Source: Liquidambar formosana
Taxonomy: Eukaryota; Streptophyta; Magnoliopsida; Saxifragales; Altingiaceae
Direction of reading: 5' to 3'
Assembly (NCBI GenBank): GCA_039720395.1
Contig: CM077820.1
Location: 15,933,661 to 15,997,660 of the forward strand
DNA length: 64,000 nucleotides
Shown one piece after another: positions 36,481-49,200 of the stretch. Both the position numbers and the translations under genes were made by a program. Each line of letters begins with the position of its first letter. The stretch's first letter is position 1. The notes under the pieces are model-generated. The model saw only the letters and a list, made by a program, of their open reading frames with translations, had not been told where the DNA came from and ran no database searches.

Positions 36481-37372
36481 TATAAAAGTATGAATGTTGG
36501 AAAAACTTTGAATTGGCTATTATATCCTTATTAAATATTTAAAAGACTTAAATAACCTCCAATCAAAACATAACATAAAATATTAAAATTTTTTAACATC
36601 ACATATGTATATTGAGAGAAAGGGAAATCCTAAATCAAATACTCTATTTGATACTATACATATAATCCTAAAGTACGTTGACTTTGTACCTCCCTCTTCC
36701 TCTCCTTTTCTAGCAAACGAGAATGGCCTGTTGAGGCACACCTACTTCCCAATGCAGTCACAAACCAAATATCCACATCATGGAGACGATACCGGATCTC
36801 AAGGAGTTGTTTCGTGAATGTTTTATACTTTTATTATGTATTTCTTGAAATTTGGTGATAATTCATATAATGCTGAATTTGTTTGTGGTTGGGAGTGGTT
36901 GATTTCGAGAATTTTGGATAGATTAGGAAAACCTTTGAATGTATTTTGATTGTAACGTAGAAATTGTTGGAATGGGTCATATATGTATATGATAATTATT
37001 ATTTTTATTATTTTGCTTGAATTTGGTTGTTGATGGGAAGGGAGGGGAAAAAGAAAAAGAAAAAAAAAAAAGAAATGAGGAAAAAAAAAAATGAAAATCT
37101 CGATCTCCACTCTCTTTTCAATCTCTAAGTGAATAAAAACAAAAATGTAGATGATGATACCATATAAAAATAAAATTGAGAAATTTTTTTTAGAAAAAGT
37201 AAGAAAAACTAGATTATGAGGGATCAATTTCACTTATTAAAAAAATGAATTAAATAATATTTAAAAGCATAAAAAATATCAAATATAGAAAATAAAAATA
37301 AAAATTAAAATAAAATAATTATGTTTGCTACAAAGATGCTCTTGTATCACATATATATTAAATTATATTATA

Positions 37373-37818
37373 TCTATACTACCTATAAAAGTTTATATTT
37401 TAGGAACACTTTTGATTGATCATTACATCCTTATTTTAAATTTTAAATACTTATTTGCCTCCCATATTTAACCAATTAAGATAGTTTCGTATTTAACCAA
37501 TTAAGAATGTTTATTTTCTAGCAAAAAAGAAGAAAAAAAGAAAAAGAGTAAAGAAAGATTATGACATTCGCTTCATGAATTCTATGTAGCCTCCACTACT
37601 ATGCATGTATCCTAGCTAACTTTTTATTCTTACCAAAACTCTTAACAATTGAATGAATTTTAACCTATTGTGTTGAGCGTTCATTCTAATAAGTTAAATT
37701 AATACAAAAGTAACAAATAATTAGATTTTCATGTTCAATATATATACATATATATAGAATTTAGAAATTTTTTTATTTAAATAATATTTATGTGCAACGC
37801 ACGTGTGCCCATATATAG
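37373..37818 (+). mobile_element. Helitron-like non-autonomous element
   Basis: Starts TCTATACTACCTATAAAAG after an A. It ends with a GC-rich near-palindrome GCACGTGTGC about ten bases before ATATAG, which is followed by T. A TC start, a subterminal hairpin and insertion between A and T fit plant Helitrons, although the 3' end is ATAG rather than canonical CTRR. Two further 5' ends of the same kind lie at about 36173 and 36468. There is no Rep/helicase coding sequence. Confidence 0.5.
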
Positions 37819-37819
37819 T

Positions 37820-40800
37820 AAATATATAAAATGATGAACTATTAGGACGCTAGGTAGTTGGAAGCTCTTATAAATTTTATCCAAAAAAGAAAAAAGAAAA
37901 AAAGGGAGATGCATAAATTTCTTTGATTTCTTTTTCTTCTTCTTCTTTCATTTTTTATTTTTATTAAATTTCCACATATACGTGATAGTGATCGTGTGAT
38001 ACATTAAGTTGTTGTTTCCTGGAAGCTGATGCACCGAAATTTCTCACGAGTCCCCAAATGGAGCTTTTCTGAACTCGATCTATTCAAGGACTCGTGGAAC
38101 ATGAAGATTTGATTACACCGACTTCAAAAAGGCATTTGTGGTCACCATAGCACTAATTGCAGGTGTCAAGCTTAGAATAAAATTTTCAGGGTCAATCACA
38201 TAAGCAACTTTCAAGTCACCTAATGATGCATGGACCAACTTAAAGTTAATCAATCCACAAGGGAATGATTGCAAATTTATTTTCTTCATTTTTAAATGTT
38301 TTAAAAATCTTTTGTTGGCAGATACGGAGCAAATCCTCCTTTAAAAAAAAATTTATAGGAAGAAATTAAAGTTCTCCCTGAGAAAAAAAAAATGTCATAT
38401 TTATTCAACATTATGAGTAGGGAATTTTCATTTACCAACTTGCAACATAATTTGTGAAACACGTTTCCTTGGGATTTTGGATCTTCTATATGTTTTTTCT
38501 TTTTTTTTATATAGGAATTTGTAAGGCTTTTCATAGTCACAAAACCATTTAGTTTGTAAATAGAAAAATAAATAAAAATAAAGAGCAGTTGATTACAAAA
38601 CTTGTAGGGTACAATAAGCCCCACAAGATCCTTGTAGGTAAAAAAAAACCTACGTCGACCAAGCACCTTAACCCATAGAACCTTAACCCATAGAATAGGT
38701 CCTACACCATCTTAAATTTTGACAGTGTAATATCAAAGACTCAAATCCCTTTACCTTCCTACCTTGGTTGATTAATTAAATCTTCCTTTTCTTTTTCTTA
38801 GTGAGAGGGAAAAAAACCAAGCTAAGGTCTTATAAAATTAGCAGAAGCCATATCAGCCAACAAAGGGTCATTTCTTATCGATTGTAACGAATGAGTACCT
38901 ATAATACTTTTAGTATGCCAAAAAAAAAAAAAAAAAAAAAATCATATATTGTGTCACATAGTTCATCTTATATAAATAATACTCCAAAATAATAATAATA
39001 ATAATAATAATATATCATGACATATTGGCTAAACAAATATTGTGTGGTCCTTAGAGCCTCAACCTTTGTTTAAGATTGCCCTACTAGCTGGATTGTATGG
39101 GATTGCTGCAACGAGGAAAGAATCTTGACTAGGTCCCCCTCCTCTCGTCAGATAGGTACGTAAACAAATATCACCAAGATGCATTAAATAACTTTTTACC
39201 AAAGTCAACATGTTCACATCTGCCTTATCATTGACCCGAGGGCAGGGGACTATCCTTGAAAAACGTGTTGTTGGCATCTTCTGATGCTGTTGGCTGCTGC
39301 TTGTTTGGCTGCATGACAAACCTAGACTTTTGGCATGATGGACTAGGGTTCTTGAGAATATTTTTTCACAGTTCTAACGAATTTTACTTCTTTTCTGCAA
39401 ATTAAAATATGCGTGGTGGTTTAATCTCATTCCTTAGAGATAGCGTATCCAAACACTCCCTTATTATAATTGAAGACTAAACTTCTGCCAAATAACATGC
39501 TAACAAACTTTTATTTTTTTTTTATTTTTTTCTCTTGGTTAGAAACCTACAACCTATCCCATAGCATAGGTCCCCCAGCCTATCCTCTTAAAATAAAGTA
39601 TTATGTTGGGAGATTATATATATTAAATGTATTACTCCATTAAATGTACTCATATTCTCATACCCCCAAAAATAAAAATAAAATTAAAAACCTCAAACCC
39701 ACTTACCCTATTTTGGTATTCAAATTTTGCCCTAAATTTATTACTCTTCGGTTGTTGTTTGAGTCACTTTGACTAAACGCGCATGTTAAGGTGGGTTATC
39801 AAATGCATTGTCATGTGACTTATTAATTTTATTTTATTTACTTTATCATGTGTTATGATTAGAGTAATTGTAATTTTAAATATAAAAAGAGCTATATTGA
39901 GAAAGTAAAATAATTTTTTGTTTCAACGGACAAATATTTTGGGACTTCTCAAAGTGAAAATTGTTATTAAACAAAGTGAGATGGAGAAAGTAAAATTTTA
40001 ATTTGTCTCTTAGTGTTTCACGTGAAATTAAATTTTATTAGATAAACGTGATTTACACTAATAAGTGATGGTGTGGAAAATTAAATAAACTTTATTTATT
40101 AGATTTTGACAATGAACAAAAGTTAAAGGGATAGAAAAAAGAATGTGAACTACTTTTTACAGGACATGCAGAAGAGGTATGTGTAATTGTGTGAGTTGGC
40201 TTACTATTATATAAAAGAAAAACAACCCTTTAACCTGCTAGTGCTAACAATTTAATTTGGAAAATATCTCTATCATTAAAGTATTACTTAAAAATTAATT
40301 AAAAATAATAATAACAACATATTAATTTGAGCTCAAATGCATTGCCCATCACCTGCAATTCTTTAGTGGGATATCTAAGTTATTGAACACATACATTTTG
40401 TGTGCCACTTCCTCCAATTACAATCCACCAACCGAGAAATTATATCATGTAATTGACAGCACCATGTGACGTGTTAATATGGTATGTTGGAGTAATGGAT
40501 TCATGCCATGTAGCACTTTTTAAGTAGTGATTATAATTCCTAATATAGAACCTCTTTCTTAATTAGAAACTTCTTAATGTCGGTTGATATACAAGGCATG
40601 ATTTCATATATCTGACATATTACATTTGCACGCCAGATGATGTATCAATTATATTAAATAATTTTCCCCAATAGTGAGCTAAAATATTTAAACTACATTT
40701 CACATTGCGCTTGTTTGTAGCATATTTCATCTCGAGTTGAATCTCTTCTTCAGAGTCCCTTTCGCTGTTGTCCATCACGTCTTTATCACAACGAAGAATA

Positions 40801-41110
40801 ATTCTAAAGCCATTTCAATGAGCTCGTGCTTATAATGCTTAGCCAAACAGACCCCAACTATGTTACACAAAAAAAGTTATTAAAAATAATATAATAAAAG
40901 GAAAAATCTTGGAAACACTCAATGGGGCCCCTTGAAACAAATGATTTAATATCCAATTTATTATTGGTACTATTTGCTTCAAATGTAGTTGTGGAAACTA
41001 ATTAAAAATTAAATTTAAAAAAAAATGCAAGGGGGTTGGCGTCTCGCTAGAGGCCTACAACACGCTACGTCTACTATACAAAATCTTAACAGATGCAGAA
41101 CCCAACTGGC
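37820..41110. other. Gene-free AT-rich region
   Basis: No conserved coding sequence was recognised on either strand. The longest frames (for example the minus-strand frames at 38301-38666 and 39059-39319) match no family I know. It contains an A run at 38921-38941, AATAAT arrays at about 38988-39012 and scattered simple repeats. Confidence 0.5.
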
Positions 41111-41140
41111 AATTTAAATTGATTCATATATCCAATATAT

Positions 41141-41158
41141 ATATATATATATATATAT
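41141..41158. repeat. TA microsatellite upstream of the U-box kinase gene
   Basis: A short AT dinucleotide array just before a GC-richer stretch (41185-41330) that may be 5' UTR or promoter of the kinase gene. Confidence 0.5.
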
Positions 41159-41606
41159 GGGAGAATATTTGTAATTTTCAGAGGTGGGTAAACGCATCAC
41201 GGGACGGCTGGCTCGGAAAGATTGCTACAAAATGTGTTCGGAAAGCGCTTTCAGTCTGGATTCTTCTGCTTCTGCTACGATGCACGAACTTGTTCTTGTG
41301 GCCTAGACTTTAGAGCTACACAAGTGGGTGGTGTTGGAGATTTTTGAGAGTTTGCTTTTTGAGAGAGGAAGTGATGACCTTTGTTCTCCAGGTGCGTTTT
41401 GAGAGATTTTGGAGTTCGAAGCTCTGAATGCTGGTATGGTTTGTTTCTGTTTTGTTTTGAGTTTTTCTTTTGGATTGCTGTGTGGTATATGTTGATGGGT
41501 TTCTGAAGCATTTTGCGATTGTTGAAATTTGGGTGTCATTTCTCCTAAAACTTCGTTTCTGGGTATTTGAATTCAAGTGTCGAAATTGGGTCTTTGCTCC
41601 TCGACT

Positions 41607-41607
<1 letters not shown>

Positions 41608-41680
<73 letters not shown>

Positions 41681-41782
41681 CTTTCTGGGTTATTTGAAAA
41701 TTTTGTTGTTCTTTAAGGTTTGATTATTACCTCATGAGAATAGTTTTGGGCTTTTTCTGAATTCAAGCGTTGAAATTTGGGA

Positions 41783-41817
<35 letters not shown>

Positions 41818-41849
41818 CCCCTCTGTGTGTGTGTGTGTGTGTGTGTGAT
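41608..41849 (+). repeat. Stacked CT, AT and GT microsatellites in the kinase 5' region
   Basis: A C run passes into a CT array (about 41614-41649), then an AT array (41654-41680), a second CT array (41789-41810) and a GT array (41824-41848). CT-rich tracts are common in plant 5' UTRs and first introns. They lie between the likely promoter near 41.1-41.3 kb and the first coding exon. Confidence 0.75.
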
Positions 41850-42316
41850 ATTTGGACAGATATCCCCCTATCCTTTGTATTTTAGAAGGGATAGTATTAG
41901 AATGACTGGAAGTATATTATTTTTGGGATGTTGAAAACGTTGATGTTGTTTGAAGTCAAAAGTGTATGTAGATACAATTCATTTCTAAAAAGATGGAATT
42001 TCTATGTATTGTTTCATTTTTTCATTTTTTCCTCTTTTTGTCTTTAGCCAATTTTTAAATTTTATCTGTATTGTTTATTTCTCTTCCTTCCTTACCATGG
42101 TTGGTTTAGTGTAAATCTTTTTGTAAAAGCTTAGGTGATCTTAGCATCCATCATGGTTTTAATATAATGGGCTATATTGTACTCCCAGAAATAAGAAACA
42201 AGAAATAAAAAAGATAAAGTTGTGGGGTTTTGTATATTCCAATTTGGTATTGTTACAAGGAAATCACAATCTAAGCACCCTTCATCCCGAATGATTTATT
42301 GTATAAGTGATGGGTA

Positions 42317-43204
42317 ATGCATCACGGCACGGTTGCCTCTAAGTTAAGTTTGTATAATTGCGAGAATGAACTGTGTTCTTATGGCTTTCCTCTTAATTTT
42401 GAAGAATATTCATCGATTCAGAGAGCTGGCAGAGTAATGGAGCAAATTGAAATTACTGAAGCAGAGAACATACTTGCATTGCCGCCTCCCCCATCTGTAA
42501 TTGTTGCAGTGGCTATTAATGGAGAAAGAAAAAGCAAGTATGTGGTTAGATGGGCATTAGATAACTTCATTCCCGAGGGAAACATTATCTTCAAGCTGAT
42601 ACATGTCCGTGCGAGGATAACTACAGTTCCCACACCAAGTAAGCAATGCCTATCTAAAATATTTGTTCAGTAAATAAGGAGAAAATCATGCTCTTAGCAG
42701 ATATAATAGCATCTTTTTAGGAAATTTAGAGCAATAGCATGTTTGATCTTAACATTCTATAATTTGATGCTGTCTTTCAATAATCCACACCCCTGCAAGT
42801 GAGCACAACTTCTCCAGTGCCATTTTTGAGGTTATTTACCTCCTACATGCTAGTCACTGTGTCCACCACCTTGCGGTTATTTTCATTAGTTTGGCAAGCT
42901 AATTCTTATTTAATATTATGATCATTTGATCAGAAGCAAATTAATTGCAAGCCCGTAACCATGGACCATACATTTAATATGTTGAAAAATAGTTATGGGG
43001 TTTGGGTATTCAATATGGTCATGGAAAAGTAGTTAAGTGTTGAATTATATACAAAAGGATGCATGTACTAGATCTAAGGAGTTTTATTTTCTCAGGTATC
43101 ATTTAGGAAGAAGTACTTCCAAATCATTATTATTCTTTTAGTAAAAGAAAGGGGCCCCTGATGGGTTGAGGAGTTGTTGTTGTTGTAGTTGTTTTTTTTG
43201 TTTT

Positions 43205-43235
<31 letters not shown>

Positions 43236-46200
43236 GGGGGGGAAGAGGGTGGAAAAAACTAAGAATTGATGTTTTCTGGATTCTCCTCTTGGCATTTGAC
43301 ATTGTTGTCCACTCGTCCTTTCAGTGGGAAATTCTATTCCTCTTTCACAAGTGCGAGATGATGTAGCAGCTGCTTATAAGAAGGAAGTAGAATGGCAGAC
43401 AAGTGAAATGCTTCTTCCTTACAAGAAAATGTGTACTCAAAAAAAGGTAATTTTTCTTTCTTATTAAAAAATTCTATCTCGAGGAGATTCAGGGGAAAGA
43501 AAGAAATAAAGAAAGAAAGAAAGAAAACATTTTCTGCTTGATTTAATTGCAGGTGCCAGTAGATGTTGTAATGATTGAATCGGATGATGTGGCAAATGCA
43601 ATTGCAGAGGAGGTTGCTAAGGGCACTATCAACAAACTTGTTATAGGGGCTTCATCTCATAGCATGTTTACAAGGTAATAACATAACATCCTGATGTAAA
43701 GAGCAATAACTATGATGTCCTTTAGCCCCTTAGTAGCCCCGTAAATGATATAACCAAAAGATAGTCATCTCTCTCTACATATACAACAACCGTGTTCTAC
43801 TAACTAGCTTGACAACTGATCCATCTATTAGTAGTAATATTCAGGTCAACTTGATTATAAAAGCTCATGGGCCTTGTAGCTGGCAAAGTATTTAAGATGT
43901 ATCTGGAAGTCCCATGGAAAATCAAATGGCTTTATTTAATTTTACATAGAATTTGAAGGTATGAATCCATTATAGATGATGGGACGTTAAATAATATGGG
44001 AGGCATCACAACAATTAATTATGTGAAATTAATTTCATTATTTCCTCAAATGATGCCGTTAGAATTTATCACATTGTTTTCATGATTGGTGCCATTTCTC
44101 AATGATGGATTCGTATTAAAAGGATGTATGAAGCACAATGGTGTGATACAATTGTCATAGGGTGTCTATCCTAAGCAATTCACTGGATATGGGCGAAACT
44201 GACTTACGAAGTTGAGGAATAATGTAAGATCGGTGTTTGACTTAAGAATAAGCAAGTTGTTACCTAGATTCTGATGGTTTTTTTTTTTAACATTCCCAAA
44301 ATCTATAGATCCATACACAATACCTTATAAGTAGTCAGCAACCGGAAGAGGAAACGAAATCTACTGATCGGTCAACCAAGAAACTTTTTACCATCTCATT
44401 TTTGGAAATTCAGAGTGTGGATGTCTCTTCAGCCTTGACTATGTTGTGTGAAAAGCTAAGGGATATGTGTTTAACAATTTGATATGCAACTGTTTTATTT
44501 TGAATTTATTCTTGTACTACTTTCATTATTTTTGTGTTAAATAATTTGATATGCAACTATTTTATTTTGAATTTATTCTTGTACTACTTTTGTTATTTTT
44601 GTAGTTGCAAAACCATGGTTAAGGACATACTGTAGTTCAGTTTTGATATGCATAGTGCTTATAGATTGAAAAAAAATGTAAAAATAAAAATAAAAATAGA
44701 AATAATCTCTGTTTCTACTCTTTTAGGTATTAAACTTGGGTCTACCTACTGAACTTTGGGTATCAAGTTCCTGTGATGTAGGATTACAATTTATACTTCT
44801 AAGAAGTAATTTTCTTGAGCATGGTAGTAATCCACATTCAGTCAGATCAATCATATAGACATGGCATCAGTAGTCCTCGGTATTTGTTTTGAAGTGAGGA
44901 AACCATTTTGTCACATCATTTTTCAAATGATCTTCCAAGGTCATTGATGTAGTTTACTATCATGTACTTCATTTATGGGTTGATTATTGTGTTCATTAGT
45001 TTTTCCATTGGGAAAATCACTCTTTTGAAATATTTAATTCTATATTGCATCTTCTTGGAGCGTAATGTCTGGAGGAAAAGAGAAGCAAAGAATCTTTTGG
45101 TTTGGTTTATTTGGTGCCACTTATTGACGGACACACGGGCTCTACTTTAATTCTCTTGTCATTTTGTTTTTTCATCTAGTCTGTAAGAATAATATTTGTT
45201 TGACAACTGTTGCTATTTATGCAATATTCAACAGTCATACTCTGGATTGGTCTACCCCAAAGAACTGGTGCAATGTCTGTGACTGAACAGAAACATGAGC
45301 AACAGTCTTGAATTTTCTGATTTTTACGACTCTAAAATAGCACTCATGAGAAAATATTTCCATTATCTGCTAAAGACACAGGGCAAACACTCGCTAGTAG
45401 AATAGTAGTAAACATTATTGACTAGTCACAGAAATCACAACTCTCTAAATGATATTTGGGGAATCACTCACCTAAGAGAGAAATCTCTTAACTCTTAGTG
45501 GAGGCCAAGAAGCACTTGACGATGGAAATTTAATAATAATAATGATAATAATCATGATACTAACTTTCCTGTCTTCTTACTAGGCTTAAATACTAGTAAG
45601 AAAGATTTAAAATCCAAATTTGAAAACTTGTGTGGAAACTCCACCTCTTTAATAATTTTTCTTCCTTGAAAATCCAACACTTTAAATGCTTGTTTTCCAG
45701 TAACAAAAACTACATAATTTATCCAACCACTTATTTCATACTTCTCTTCACGCACCCAAGCATAATGGACCATTGTGTTGGTCCAGGTGAAGGTACCAAA
45801 TCAACGGACCACATCAGTTTGTGAGTTCTTGAAGTTTCTCTGTGGCATTATTCTACCTCCAAATGACCTGGTTCAAGCATATGGCCTTACTTCGAGATCT
45901 TAAAAGTTCAGTCTAGATGTTGAATTAGATAAAGTGAAAGATAGTTTCAATTTTCTCTGCTAGTCATCTGGCTGTAATGGCACCCTTGAATATGCCTTAG
46001 CCTAGATTCTCTCATGCTTTCTTCTTGATCATACAGTTAGAATTGATTTATAGGGTGAAGTTTTTGGTTGCGATTGGACTGAAAAGTAATTAATCATATA
46101 ATCCCATATTAATAGACATCAAGTGCATTACTCATCTATGGCTCGTGTCTAGGGGACTGGTCAGGAGTCTCAGAGTAAATATGCCAAGATTCCTTTTTTT

Positions 46201-49200
46201 GGGAAAGAAAATAAAATTATGGCTTGCATGGTGGCAATTTTGACAATTTAAAAAGCTTAATTGCAACAGGAGAGGGCATAATGTGAGAGTACAATTTTGT
46301 CTTCTGTTTGGTACTACAGTAATGTGTCGTCTCTTTAAGAGGTTGGGTAGGATAGGATGGGCTGTTTGAATATGTGGTTGCCCCTTTCTGGGAGCAGTAT
46401 TGATACTCTCAACGAAATAAAAAAAAGACAACAAAAGATTTTCTCGGTTGCCAAAACTAAATAAATAAAATAAAAAGGATAAGAAAGAGAAAGAAAGAAA
46501 CACTAGTCCTAGGATATTCCACTTTGTTTTTGAGATTCTATCTATTTATCTTATCCGTATGTGTTTTTTCCCCCCCTCTATTTGCATCTTGAATGCTCTT
46601 GTATGATGTTTATAGGAAACTTAAGGGACAAAATCTGTCGTCAAGAATATCAGAGTGCACACCACGCTTTTGTACAGTCTATGTTGTTTCAAAAGGAAAA
46701 TTGTCGTCTTTGCGTCCATCAGATTCAGAGACAAATGGAGGCATTATAGATGATAGTAGTGACACAAGTTCTTCTAGCAACAGTTCTTCAGCTTTCACTT
46801 CCACCTCTCAGACAGGTATCTCTACTTCTCCACTTAAGGTTTGAACTACATCTACTTATTGATGAATGAGTATTTTTAATCAGCATTCTGATGTATATAG
46901 TAGAGAAAAAAATATTTATCATGTCTTGGCTTGCAGCCCTTGGCTTTAGTACCCAATCACATTGCAGATTATCACAATTCCATGAGATTGTTTGTGATTT
47001 CAACCAAATATATGAAATATGCAATAACTAAATAGTTTAAACTCCCATTTCAATTGTTTAGAACTATTTCAGCAAGAGCCTAGGCAATTAAATTAAACCG
47101 GAAAAAAAAAATTAGGAAAAAAAAAAAAAAAACCCAAAGAGCAACTCTCCATTTTGTACCATTCGGTTAGGCTGCGTTTGGCGGCATGTTCTTGGGGGGC
47201 TCCAATTCCAAATCCACAGTTTTTCTTATTTGCATTACCAATTGATATGGAACTGAATTTAAATTCCATAGATAGAAGGATCATGAGCATGAGATCAAAC
47301 TCATCATCATCATCGTCATCTAATTTTACTACAATTTCTAAGTATTTGGAACCCAAATTGGGTTTAGAGAGGTGTTGCTAAATTAATATGAAACAATTTT
47401 AGGGTCAAGGAGAGGTTGGTCCCACTGTGTAAAGATATGTAGTACATTCTGTTCTTGGTTAACTGTCAAGAGGTTAAGGAATGAAAGTAAATGCCCTGAA
47501 CGTCAGATGTTTTTCAATCTTTGTTATCATAAATCTTCAATGCCTTCATCATGGCAATAATTTCTTCAAAATTGGGTCCCATTGTTATCAAAATTTTGGC
47601 TAGCTTCAAATCAAAGCTTGATTTAGAGAGGACGTAAGAGTGTGAGTTTGATCTATCATCTATGAGCTTCATCTTCCATCTTCTTTAACCTCTATGGCTC
47701 TATCTCATCAGGTCCAGTTCCTACAATTACACAGTGCCATTTAGGGTTTCAAACAAAAACATAGATAGAAATAGGAAAGAGAAAGTAAAAAGAGAACCAT
47801 TACAGCTTCTTTGTTGGCGTTGTCATTTGAAAAATGGATGAGGATAACAATGGTATTTCAAAAGTTTCATTAACCAATTTTTGGCTTCCCGCACTGCGTT
47901 TGCAGAGAAGCAACAATTAGCCTCCTTCAGCCCAAATGTGTGTTTGGAGCCCAAATCTCTTCTTAGTTTTTCACTCTAAACAGGCTCAAATGTGCTTTTG
48001 GGCTTCAAAAGACAAAAGCAGCATTATAGAAGCCGTACCAACAGGCCCTTAGTCACTTTCTCCTACAAATAATAATAATGATAATGATGATGGTAAGGGT
48101 GCATCCTGTTAAGCCAGTGGAAGCGCAAATATTTAATTATTATATTGGAAGCAAACCCACGTTGAGATATAATAACAAAATAATTAATGATAATTAAATA
48201 CACACAAGAGAAACAATTTAATGTGGTTCGGAAAACTCGCCTACGTCCACGGATGAAAAGAGAGGATCCACTATAACCATAGAGAATTTACAAAAGGTAG
48301 AGAATACATGACACCAATCCTAAGCCTTGAAACAATCCTTGTTTCCTTGCTCCTGGCGTCTACACCCAAACTTGAGCCTAGAAACAATACCTTGTTTCCA
48401 TGCTCCATCCCTGGGTGTTCTATTCTCTCCTTCACCCCTCTAGAAGCTCTGTGAAATCCTCACATCTCTCTCATAAGCCTAGACAATAGCTTATACAACT
48501 ATTTATAGAGTTTCTAAACCCTAATCCTTGTTGGACAAGATATAAAATTTCTTTCACACCAAGAATCCTCAACAAAGACTTTTATTTTTATTTTTAAAAT
48601 AACTGTATAATAAGAAACAGTATTAGAATAGGAATTTGAGACATATTCTAACACATCCTATATGCTTTATAGTTAAATAGGCATGTGATTCTCACAAAGC
48701 GTCTCTGCCACACTGGCCCACACTTCAATTTTGCAACTTTTCTTGATGATTTTCATGTTCTAGGAACAACTGACTCATGCATCCACTTGAATTTATCTTA
48801 TTTTAAGTCAAGCATATTAATGGTGCTAATTGAAGGTTAGGTTCATCAACTCTATCTCTCTCTCTCTTCAAAACTCTTACCTTGTTACTTGTATTTTGCA
48901 AAACTAGTCGTTGGATTAAATTTGATTCATATGTAGGTCAAGCATACCAAAAATCAAGTTGATCCAACATTAAGAGCTACTTCATCCATAAATGTCCATA
49001 AATGCGCGATTTTTAGTGAGTAAAAAAATGTGAGTTTTAGATCGAATAGCAATCAGTCTCAAATCAACTTGACTTTTGGCATAGATCACTTACATGAGAA
49101 GGTTATCTAATCCAACTGTTGGTTTCAAAAAATACGAGTTGCGGGTAAGAGTTTTAAAGTGCACTTGATGCACAGATTCATTAAGTGCATGAATTGTTAG

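Noticed and set aside
36823..37233. A 136-aa minus-strand frame
   Set aside because: Dominated by Phe/Ile/Leu/Tyr from AT-rich homopolymers; no signature.
45552..45773. A 73-aa minus-strand frame in a kinase intron
   Set aside because: Plausible composition but no family recognised and no supporting splice sites or flanking exons.
46132..46503. A 123-aa minus-strand frame
   Set aside because: Within the intron before kinase exon 4, opposite strand, low-complexity start and no known domain.
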